Below are positions 47,659-57,069 of a stretch of DNA of 64,000 nt, one piece after another; positions within the stretch are counted from its first letter, which is position 1; every line of letters starts with the position of its first letter. The notes under the pieces are model-generated. The model made no database searches, had not been told where the DNA came from, and saw nothing but the letters and a program-made list of their open reading frames with translations. Position numbers and translations under genes: made by a program. This stretch comes from Candolleomyces eurysporus (Eukaryota > Basidiomycota > Agaricomycetes > Agaricales > Psathyrellaceae): the NCBI GenBank assembly GCA_027579435.1, contig JANBPK010000808.1:186001-250000 (forward strand), read 5' to 3'.

Positions 47659-50510
47659 TCACTCCAACCGTGTCCGTTTTTCTGTACAAGTCATCGTGAG
47701 TCACGCACTGCAAATCCTCAGAGTTGATCAACATACCAGGAGAGTGAATTGATTCAAGATCAAACTCTTCGTCGTCGTACTCGCCATCTAGTTCAGAATA
47801 ACCCCGTTTCGAGCCCTTGCTGGACAGTGTAACCGAGCTATCATTGGAGGGCGATCCATTTTGCTGGTCGTCATCGTAGGTCGCATCGAGATCGACTTCG
47901 CCTTCGCCGTCGAGCTCCTCGTCCCAGAACTCGTCATCTTCGGGAAGCTCAGGAAGGTTAGCGAAATTATGAGCTTCATCGACTGGTTGGAAGGGTCAGA
48001 GATATCAGCGCCAAATAACAAACCCATGACTCACCTTGTTCAAGCTCATCGTCAGCCTTGGAATACGTCTCATTGGCCAAGTCTTCGGATTCATTGGTGG
48101 ACTTTGCTTCCGTATCCTCGTCATGATCACCAGACGAAGTTTCTTCAACAACTTCGGACTCATGATCTACTCTTTCGGATGGTGTAACTGAAAGAGAAGT
48201 CAGCCCGTGAGAGTCTGAGAGAGGAGAAAGACAAACCAATATCAGTATGGCGCGGGGAACCGGGTGCTTGTGCCGTCGATTCCTCATGGTGCTCTGAGGC
48301 TTCGTCAACATTGGGGTCGACCTCTTCGGAGGGCTGATCGAGGGTATTGGCTTCAGCCAGCTCATTTTCCGCAAATCCATCTACCTCAGGTACTTCTGTT
48401 GTAGCATCTGAATCTTCCTCCTCTTCCTCTTCTTCATAGTTGCTTTCCTCCTCTTCAGCACCATCCTGTGGATATTCCTGATCTTCTGCCTCAAGGTTTT
48501 GGTCATCGGCGAGAGAGGCGGGCGGGTGATCGTCACTCTCATGTTCGTGGTCCTGCTCAGCGTGCGTAACCTCTTCTTCTTCTTCAACCTGATGGCCTGC
48601 CGACTCAACGAATTCTTCCTCAGCCTCTTCGAAGACTGGCCCATCACCATCGGACTTTATCAACTCTACTGTGTCTGGCTCAGCGCCCAACTCGGAAGGT
48701 TGCTCCTCCGTGGTGACCTCATCTTGGTTTGCGGTCTCAGCGGCATCCGGGGCGTGGTCATCTTCCGGAGGGTGCTGGTCTTGTAGCTCGGGCTGGGGGA
48801 ATTCGTGGCTCGGCAAGTCATCACTGGGAGGTTTAGATTCTGCGTTTACCGTATATTCGGCCGAGTCGTTAATGGCATTGTCGTCACCTGAATAGACCAC
48901 AACTATGAGCCATGAATAAAACGTACAGGAGAAGGGACTCACTATTTGATAAATCTTGTTCTGGCGGAGCATGCGCGGTATCCGTATCGTCGCCAAGGAC
49001 AGTTTGGTGCATATGCTCCTGCAGCTGGTCGTAGCGAAGGGTGAATCGAGGAGTCTGTATTTGAAGCTGCATACGGAGGGGTCCAGTACCCCCCAGAGTG
49101 TCATGCAAAAGACTCAGATCGTGGAGTGAAACGTGGCTAGCATAGACGTTGTCCTACAAGCTTATGTTAGTGACGTTCAGGTGAAGATTCGGATTTTAGA
49201 CACACCTCCGAGACGGCCAATTTGAGACTTGGGATGGAGAAAATCAACTCAACTTCCCGTAAATCGGCCAGACTATAAAAAGCTTCTTCTTGCCGCAGAG
49301 CTTCGAAGACAGAATGTAGGGGCTCGTAGAACAATGTGGGCTGTTGATGCAATAGAACAATAATATCAGAATTTGACACCGAATCGTCGTGAGCTGGAGT
49401 GCTGCGACCGGAAGGCGGCGAGGGCCTGTTAAAAATACTGTACGTGTCTTCGCCCCAAGGGAGTTCAATCATAATTGGAGGAGGAGGCTCGATGAAAACG
49501 CCTTCGGAAATTTCATGAGGATTGGCCGACGGGGATCCCGCAGTTCCGTCGTGGTCACCGTGAGGCTGCTCCTCTGTCGTATCCTCCCGCGGTTGTTCTG
49601 CCTGTGGTGCTTCTGCTGCTGAGACTACATCGTGGGCTGGGTCGAGGTCAGATGGAATGACCGGGGCGACAATTTCTGCCGCGACTGGCTCGGAAGGATT
49701 TTCGAGATGTCCTTCCTCATTTCCCTCCGTCGGTGGGTCGGGGTTGTCTAAACTGGTGCCAAGCTTCCCATGACTTGATTCAGCGGTTTCTTGGTCATTT
49801 GCCGTCCCTGTGTCCGCATTCTCGTCTGAGAGGAGCGATACCGGATGGGAATCTGTCGGTAACGACGTGTCGATGGCGGCTGATGAGGTCTCGCTGTGAT
49901 CATGGGTGATAGAAGTTATTTCATAACTTTCGGATGCGTCCTGGGTAGGCAAAGAGTCGAGATGAGACACCTCTTCGGCCGGATTGGGCGTAACCAAAGA
50001 GGTTATCTCGACAATCGATGCACTGGTTTCGTTCGATAGTGAATATGAGATCTGAGGAGAATGGTTCCCATCCACTCCAGTCAGGTGTGCGTCGGCAACT
50101 TCAATGTCCTGTATCTCGTGTACGTTGTCTTCGTTGTCGTCTACCATTTCATATTCGTGTTCGTGCGCTTCCTCAACATACTCTTCCATCTCAACCTCCA
50201 CTGCGGCCGCGTCTCTGGCCAGCAGCGGCTCTTTCTCGAGGGAAAGGTCGAAAGAAGCGTGCGTTGGGTCAGCGGAGACCACGAGTTCCATTCCAGAAGG
50301 TTTTATTGGGTCAGTCTGCGAAGCAGAGTCTATAAGTTCAGGAGACTCTTTGAGGCGGAACTCCAATACCTCATTGAAGGCGTTGAAACTGTCATCGTCC
50401 ATTGTTCCATCGTCTTGGTTCCACGAGTCTGAGTGTGTTTGCATGAAGACGTCGATATCGCTTGCATAGTCGCTCATAGGAGCGTCGTAGGTGTCCAGCA
50501 TGGCGGACAT
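47659..50510 (-). CDS. Large acidic protein of unknown function
   Basis: ATG 50510 opens an exon of over 1.2 kb coding for an acidic, disordered region. Next comes a compact conserved-looking block (PIMIELPWGEDTYSIFN, LLHQQPTLFYEPLHSVFEAL, FYSLADLREVELIFSIPSLK, then HVSLHDLSLLHDTLGGTGPL and TPRFTLRYDQLQEHM). A long Glu/Asp-rich stretch follows, and finally an acidic C-terminus ending HSPEKRTRLE at 47659. The exons join cleanly in frame. The central block is the only part likely to fold. The whole is strongly acidic with a short basic end that could be a nuclear signal. I recognise no family; a chromatin- or nucleolus-associated role would fit acidic proteins of this kind but is guesswork. Confidence 0.7.
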
Positions 50511-51017
50511 TTTGAGGATGAGTTGAAGTTGGAGGCGAAGAGCAGAAGGCCCAAATGGCCAGCCAAGGAGTCAGCCGCGGTTACGTAAGGTGCGCATTGA
50601 CCCTTTCCTCATCTGCAATCCCGCCACACCACTGCTGTGATAAGTCCTATCGCTTCATCTCTAACCACCACATCCCCTGCTGCATCCCTTCTACCCCGGG
50701 GACGGCTGCACTCATTGCGGTCCTCAATACCTCGTCAAACCACCGGCCCTTCAGCCTCCATTGACAGGATAGTCCCATCGTGCCTCATCGTGCCCTGCTT
50801 TTAGGATATACCGAACCACAACGACTTCGACGCCCCTCCCCCAGCCCTGGTGCTAAATTTACACAGATTTTACATATCACGCCACTGGAAGTGGGATTCC
50901 AAGGCCGTCTAGTTGATTTCATCAGTCGCAGCGACCCCCGCAGTTCCGCAGAATCCGCAGCACAGGATTTTCTCTTAACATAGGCTCTGGTACAGTATAC
51001 ATAGGTCAAACCCCAAC
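50511..51017. promoter_or_regulatory. Divergent promoter, acidic protein / F-box-like gene
   Basis: These 507 bp separate two divergent starts. The DNA is C-rich with several CCACC and CCCC tracts and no clear TATA box. No coding frame with family resemblance is visible. Confidence 0.35.
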
Positions 51018-52097
51018 ATGATTCTCGACGACAAGGTCATCATGTCCCTTCCGCCCCCGCCTCCATATTTGCCAAGCGCAGGTATTCAGCCTGGCTCCCC
51101 CACCCTCCCAAACCCGCCCCCACCATTCTCAGAATCACAGCATGGTTCTGGCAATCAACTACAGCGCCCATTGAAGCTATCAGTCCTCCCCTCTCACATT
51201 CTCCTTCAAATTGTCTACAACTCCTTCCCAACACATCCATCGTTGGACACAGGACTGGTCGAACGCCAGCGCAAAATCCTCCTATGGCTGGCTAAATCTC
51301 TCCGGCTTGTCAACAAGGCGTTTTACATCGCCTGCATGCACGTCTTGCGATCAACCTATCTTCCAGCTTATACCTCTATGCTTCGACCATACTACTCCTC
51401 CGACCCTTTCCCCTCATCCCCAGTTCCCCGGGCTCATTCCAGCTCCTTGAATACCGTCCAAAGAGAAACGCCCGTTCTCGACTTGTTCATTGCGCTCAAG
51501 GTTCGAGAGGACGTCTTTGTAGATGATTCGGAACTGCATCTAGAGAGGGAAGACATGTTCAAGGACATCTTCGATCATGCTCAACCCAAAGCGAGGCTGG
51601 AAGACCTTGTAAGAATATACGGCTTACGAGAAGGCCTCATTACGCTCTCACCCCCAGGCGTTGTGACCTACACCTCCGCACCCCCCTCTAGCCATTCGTC
51701 AGCCAGCAACACTGTTGTTCCGTCAGATACAAGACTGCCCCTTCCTCCCCCTAGTCCTGCACCGTCTCCCGCATCCGCAATTCGCTCCTCGACTTCCCGA
51801 TTCTTCTCTGCCTTCAGGCGATCCAGTAAAACACCATCCCCTCCTTCCACTATTTGTCCGGGGTCATCACAAAGACTACAGCCAGCTCCCCCAAGACGCA
51901 CAACAAGGATCCGACCCCTACCATTTTCGTCACTATCTATCTCTTTCAGTACCCGGAAGGTCGGGCTGCAGTTGATGAGCGCGGACACGGGAGCCAAGAG
52001 AACAATCGTCGAGGTTCAGAGAATGTCCCGGGACGAACGGTTAGAGGCGACTGCCTCATACATTATCGCAGAGCTCAGGGTACTGTTGGTGGGCTAA
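51018..52097 (+). CDS. F-box-like protein
   Basis: An uninterrupted frame encodes 359 residues (351 if the second ATG at 51042 is used, which gives MSLPPPPPYLP). After a Pro-rich start comes LKLSVLPSHILLQIVYNSFP, followed by SLRLVNKAFYIACMHVLRS. This is the helix pattern of an F-box (LP..IL..I, then a conserved LR.VNK..Y). F-box proteins link substrates to SCF ubiquitin ligases through Skp1. The rest has a helical region (DLFIALKVREDVFVDDSE), a Ser/Pro-rich linker and an ordered C-terminal end (EVQRMSRDERLEATASYI, then IAELRVLLVG). No substrate-binding repeats are recognisable, so the assignment rests on the N-terminal pattern only. Confidence 0.65.
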   Translation: MILDDKVIMSLPPPPPYLPSAGIQPGSPTLPNPPPPFSESQHGSGNQLQRPLKLSVLPSHILLQIVYNSFPTHPSLDTGLVERQRKILLWLAKSLRLVNKAFYIACMHVLRSTYLPAYTSMLRPYYSSDPFPSSPVPRAHSSSLNTVQRETPVLDLFIALKVREDVFVDDSELHLEREDMFKDIFDHAQPKARLEDLVRIYGLREGLITLSPPGVVTYTSAPPSSHSSASNTVVPSDTRLPLPPPSPAPSPASAIRSSTSRFFSAFRRSSKTPSPPSTICPGSSQRLQPAPPRRTTRIRPLPFSSLSISFSTRKVGLQLMSADTGAKRTIVEVQRMSRDERLEATASYIIAELRVLLVG

Positions 52098-52626
52098 TGC
52101 AAGCACCAGCAGAAACCTTGGCTCTTAGTTTGTTTGGTTAAACGGTTGGAAATGATCCATAACCGTCTCATACGGAAGGGCTCGTCGGGTCACAGCGCCA
52201 GATACTGGCAGCCTTTGTGACCCACGATAGCCATCAAGGCGCAGTTTGACTCCGCTTGACAAACGCCCAATAAAGTGTCAGCACCATTTGAGCACTGGCA
52301 TTGGATTCCACTTCGGTTTGTAGCGCGCTCTATCATTAACCAGGGATGATCGTTTGCGGGAGTACATACAGCAGCATGTAATTCGTAGGCAATGTAGTAG
52401 TACTAGCAGCGCTAGTCGTAATACAGTTCTGAAGTTCACGATTCTTCTCCATCGAAGTCCTTGCTGATGTAAGCTGTAATCTGACGTCGTTCAGCTTCAA
52501 TGGTTCTGTTTCTGCACATCGCTACAAGTACTACAGGTACTATACGAGGCACCACGACATTCATTGGCTAAAATGTGGTAAGAACAGTCACATTCCTCTA
52601 GACAATGAGACTCATCCTCTGTAGAA
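52098..52626. promoter_or_regulatory. Intergenic, upstream of small membrane protein gene
   Basis: A CCAAT box lies at 52267-52271, too far (about 355 bp) from the ATG at 52627 to be assigned confidently. A small inverted repeat (ACTAGC-AGC-GCTAGT, 52402-52416) is present, probably by chance. No gene is visible. Confidence 0.3.
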
Positions 52627-53299
52627 ATGAGTGAAACTATCGCCGAACAGGATTTGGCCCATGCAGCAGATACCAACTACCTGGTTCGCCAGTCGATGAA
52701 CACGGGTTATCAAGTTATGTCTCTCTTGACCCCACCACTGTACACTGCTTTCATCATCGCACGGAAGGGACGGTCAGCATGGTCGCTCAATCGTTTCCTT
52801 CGTGCAACGTGGATGGGAGGACTGGGTGGTGCGTGACCCTCTTTCGTCTTGCTGTCCAGAACGGGCTCACCTATATCATTACCAACTCGATGCAGGTTCA
52901 GCAGCGTTTGGTGGGGCTGCGTACGCTCGTTACGCCAATTCGACCTTTGAAACGACAAGAACACGGCGTATAGACTCTGCTTATGATGTAAGCGCTCGTG
53001 CTGCCAGCCGAAACCGTACCTGACCGCTCTGTATTGAACAGACAAGTCGCATCCGTCGAGAAGACCATTCCACTATCGGCGTTGTTCTCATGGGTGTATT
53101 GACCCCCGCCTTACTCTGGAAAAGAGCAAGCGCAGTAAACCGTGTGTCCTTTCCATTCCCAACTGCTTGTTCTCGTCCTAACTCTGCAGTAGTAATCCTT
53201 GGCGGAGCTGGTTTAGGCAGCAGTTTCGGTGTCCTCACACACTACGGACGCCTTCTGTCAGGCGATTCTCCAGAGAAGATTCACATCCAAGGCCACTGA
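52627..53299 (+). CDS. Small membrane protein, possibly mitochondrial
   Basis: Four exons (52627-52828, 52896-52987, 53042-53141, 53190-53299) sum to 504 nt and give 167 residues. Three to four weakly hydrophobic stretches are visible: TGYQVMSLLTPPLYTAFII, a Gly/Ala-rich segment (GGLGGSAAFGGAAYARYAN), STIGVVLMGVLTPALL and VILGGAGLGSSFGVL. The Gly-rich helices and the polar loop with SRIRREDHS resemble small inner-membrane proteins, but I recognise no family. The consistent splice phases support the model strongly. It converges with the 5'-nucleotidase gene, with 73 bp between stops. Confidence 0.75.
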
Positions 53300-53372
53300 A
53301 ACAGTTCATGATACAAAGCACGAATGACACTGCCTACTGTACATTTGAATCTTGATCGCAGCATGTTTTCAT

Positions 53373-56044
53373 CTATGCCCTTCCTTCATCTTTAAAGCGA
53401 CCGTCAATCTCGGGACTTACGACAAGCAGATCTTCAGTGTTCTCTACGTAAGTCGACGGCTCTCCCTGCCGAGCTTTTGAACCATCAAATGCATCCACCA
53501 AGCTCATGTGCTGGACTGCGCACACATTCAGTTGATTCCTATAATGCGATTCGGACCGTTGCTTGCGGATCTTTTCTAGTGCATTCATCCAGAGAAGTTT
53601 GGCTTTGGTGTGTGCTTTTTCGTACGAGATAGCCGCTCTGGCCTTTGGATGCAAGGCACTGCTATCTTCTTTGAGCCTCACCATCCTCTTGACAAATTGC
53701 GATCCTGCGTTAGTTGAAGTCCATGCATGAGTATAGCAGCCCGATGAACTAGATCCGAAAACGCACCAAGGAAATATTTCCGGACAATGGAACTCATCAA
53801 AGAGCCACATTCTTCGTCGATGAGACGAGGGCAACCCTTCAGCGGCAAGAACCCGTCGTGGCCATCAGCCATATACTCTCTGGTCACCAGTTTGTATTTA
53901 GGACCATCCTTCTCCCGCTTCACAGGTTCGAGATAGACGGCCTCCTCATTGTCATCGCCGAGTTCCTTGATTATCCAAACTCCAGTTACTCGCTGTCCTG
54001 GCTCCTTTCGTGAGTCCCATGTAACTTTCATGCCAGAGATTACGGGGAATCGGCTGTCACGATGGCCACGTTAGTATGAGATTTTAGATTCGATTAAACG
54101 GGCTGACCCTTCTTGAGCAGGCCATTTGCTCAAACCTCCTTCCAATGCACCCCATAAGGTTTCGCCGTCGGCTTCGATTACGATCAATGGGTCTTCAAAA
54201 GGCAAGATCTCCAAGATATCACCGATAGTTACCAATCCTATCCCAAAGATTAGCCAGAGCTTTTTGAAGGTGAGGGATATTAGGCCTACCGGGCCCATAA
54301 GTAGAGTCTCCGCGAAGAGTACCTGCGCATATGAGCACGCCGTCGGACCCAGAGCATCCATTCATCGATAGCGTGTCGTCGTAAGCATGCCTCACGATGT
54401 CCGCAAAGAAATTCCCTGCAGCCGACTAGACGAAAGGGAGAAAGGAAGATGAGATGGGGTTCATATAGAATCGGACATTTTTCCGTACCTCTGTAGTCCT
54501 GATATGATAAGAACGCAAATCGAGCATCGTAGTGGTCTCGCATACAGGTGCTTTGAGAGTAGAACCAACAGAAGACAGTAGCGTCTTTAACAGTTCGACC
54601 ATTTTCTCTGACTTGGGGGTGTCGCCAGCGATTTGATGCCTCTGACCTGAATCGAAAATTCGCGGTTAGATAAACAGGATTAAACTATCCAGAATAACCA
54701 CTTGCCTCTGATTTCACTGATAACTCTCGTTCTGATACTGCCAGGAGGAGTCTCTCGCAAGGAAAGAGTCAGCTCACTGAGGTCCCTAAAGTCAGAGCCG
54801 CTTTTTACAACCAGGACGTCACCAACGTCGCCCTCCGCTCCAAGGCAGGGTTTGTGAACGTCAAAGTTTTCCCAATGATCAACCCCTTTGGAAATGAAGT
54901 AAAGATGATCATGGCCCCCAAAGAGAATATCGACACCGTGTGCTGCTTCGATTGGATGAGCCTTCTGGTGAGACGGAGTAAAGGCAAACAATTCCTTTGC
55001 AAGAGTGATGTCCTATATGGCCCAACGTAACTCAGTTGGTTTTAAACATGAAGACAAGCCGAAGACTTACGTTGGGAACACTTGCAAAGGCTAGTCTCAG
55101 TCCCCCTGTCCTAGAAGAGTGAAACGAAAAGGCTCACCGCGAGTGAGTTAGAGCAATGATGATATCGCATCGGTGTTGTCCCTCAGGATCTCGAAGCAGC
55201 TTCGATAGCTCTATACCGGTGTCCTTCATGGATTTATACTGAAATTCAGCGGGCCAAGAAGCAACGGTCGCGATCCACTCCCTTTAAGAAAAGGCCAAGA
55301 GGCACAGTTAGAAGAAACGATCCATCGTAGAGTAGCTGAAAGCACACACTTCTCGACAAGGCCGATTATGCCAATGCGGACACCAGCTCGTTCGAAGACT
55401 TCGAATTCTTTGAGCCCTTGAGGAACTTGGCCTGTCTTGGTGTCGACGATATTGCTCAGCACCCATGGCTAGTACAGGTTGAAGATGAGTCAAGGGTGAG
55501 GTAGTAGTGGACGGGAGCGCAAGGTACATACAAACCGGACGTCGGCAAGAAGGGTGGTCAGATGAGGGTATCCTAGAGGTATATGAGCATCCCAGACGGT
55601 CCATTTTGTCAAGGAACAGACCAAAGTCAAAGTCGTGGTTGCCTGCGATATTATCCTTAGCGTACAATTTCGATATCGCATCTGCCGCCACACTCACCAG
55701 TGACAGAAACATCGATCCCCAGTTCGTTCAGCACTGGTACCTTGAATGCAGGGTTAAGAGCAGGTGCAACAGGATGCCTCAGCATCACGCACCATATGAC
55801 TCCCTCTAGTCACTGAACTCTCCACAGAGGGCGAAAACACATCCCCCGAGAAGAGAAATAAGCCGTCAGGGCGCCCATCTTCGCCCCTGGGCCATCGATC
55901 CCGCAGATGGTTGGCTAGCCAAGCGAACTGAGTGACATCGAACGTTTCCGGGGAACCAGCAGCTATCTTTTGGGGTACGACGCGGTAAACATCATTAAAG
56001 TGAAGAAGAGGGAGAGTAATCGACTTGGCGCTGTCGGTCGCCAT
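53373..56044 (-). CDS. 5'-nucleotidase/UshA-type metallophosphoesterase
   Basis: From ATG 56044 the spliced chain shows the full motif order of the 5'-nucleotidase family: LPLLHFNDVYRVVP, LFLFSGDVFSPS, VTGNHDFDFG, IGIIGLVEKEW, IIALTHSR and FGGHDHLYF, all metal-site motifs. It continues with the C-terminal nucleotidase domain (ESAAGNFFADIVRHAYD, LICAGTLRGDSTYGP, GDILEILPFEDPLIVIEAD, YMADGHDGFLPLKGC). No signal peptide is seen, so a cytosolic or otherwise non-secreted enzyme is likely, unlike bacterial periplasmic UshA. The last exons form a helical tail (AAISYEKAHTKAKLLWMN). The substrate may be nucleotides or other phosphoesters. About ten introns are present. Confidence 0.88.
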
Positions 56045-56369
56045 TCCAAGAGCTGAGTCCAGGAGATCAAAAAGGCGGAACCATCAAAAGGATCGTATTA
56101 TGATATACTTGGGGAGCCAGTAAAATTATTTAGATTACGCACGCAGGTCTACAACACATGTTCCAGGTGTGATATGACGGAGGCGGCGGTGCTCTCGCGG
56201 CTTCACTGCACTGGAATTTGCACGAGCAGCCACCAGGGTTCAATCCACCATGTATGAGGATGGTACGGGACGGGCCAGTAGCGAACGAGACACTCTTAAA
56301 ATTCTCAGAACTGTGCAGCTAGTCGACAAAGGCGAAGCGGAATGCTGTGAGGTAGGGGCGGGGTCGAGT
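56045..56369. other. Intergenic, upstream of the 5'-nucleotidase-type gene
   Basis: The 5' flank of the nucleotidase-type gene and 3' flank of SPT4, both minus strand. A short AT-rich patch lies at 56094-56140. I see no gene, RNA or repeat. Confidence 0.45.
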
Positions 56370-56837
56370 TCAATCCTGATCTGTCTGGTCTCTAGGTCGG
56401 TATTTGATGCCTCTGTTCTCCAACTCGGCTTCTATCTCTTCAGGTATTCTCCCCTTGACACGGATGGCGTACATCCCCCTAGCATACTTCGCTGTGGGCC
56501 GAGAAATGGTTAGAAACGTTGGTATGAATGTGGAAAGAAGGGTCATGGCGTACAGGTCCTTTGCCACCTTGCAACCCAGCTATTGTCAGGATCTATTACG
56601 GATATGACTCCCTCAAAGAAGGTCGTTGTGCAGGTACTGATTCGTTCAGGGTTTCCCTTCATCTGATGGCGTTCAGTCTACCATGTTGCTCGAGCCAAGT
56701 GCAAGCGTGCTTGCCTGTAGAATCTCTTCACAATTTGGGCAGCCATTCTTCCTAAAATCTGCGGGGAGCTGGATAATTGAGCATAATAGACATGCTCGCA
56801 ACTGCTTGGACCGAGCCTGAGGCGGAATGGTGGCCAT
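56370..56837 (-). CDS. SPT4: Transcription elongation factor Spt4
   Basis: Three exons (56837-56715, 56662-56554, 56491-56370) sum to 354 nt and encode 117 residues, the size of human SPT4. The zinc finger is intact (LRACLLCSIIQ, then GCPNC), followed by MKGNPERISTCTTTFFEGVI, DPDNSWVARWQRT and GMYAIRVKGRIPEEIEAEL, all matching the Spt4 fold. Spt4 pairs with the NGN domain of Spt5 (DSIF) and keeps RNA polymerases processive. The first intron (56714-56663) starts with GC (CAG|GCAAGC), a GC-AG intron. The gene is head-to-head with EZH2, the starts being 232 bp apart. Confidence 0.94.
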
Positions 56838-57069
56838 TTCGAGGAGCTGGTTCGAGTGAAAGTAGGACCAAGGAAGCTGTGGTCGCTGTTTGTAGCCAAC
56901 TCCCAAATAATGAAACACCGAGTTACATGCCTTGCGAAATATCCAGAAACCCTAACCCCCAGGCCACCAACAGTAACGCGACCCCGTGACAGCACGCTTG
57001 CACTCTCATCTTCCTCTCCTTTCCATTTGATTTGACGCGACACTTGCCGTAGCTGGGCCATTGGGAAGC
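56838..57069. promoter_or_regulatory. Divergent promoter, SPT4 / EZH2
   Basis: The 232-bp region lies between two divergent start codons. No TATA box is evident. A pyrimidine-rich tract (about 57003-57022) precedes EZH2. A shared promoter would tie expression of the methyltransferase to a constitutive elongation factor gene; this is inference from spacing. Confidence 0.4.

Noticed and set aside
52402..52416. Inverted repeat ACTAGC-AGC-GCTAGT
   Set aside because: A six-base stem is expected by chance in 64 kb and no further structure or conserved position supports it.
43809..56370. SPT4 and SPT16 as a linked elongation-factor cluster
   Set aside because: They lie more than 12 kb apart with unrelated genes between them, so functional clustering is not supported.
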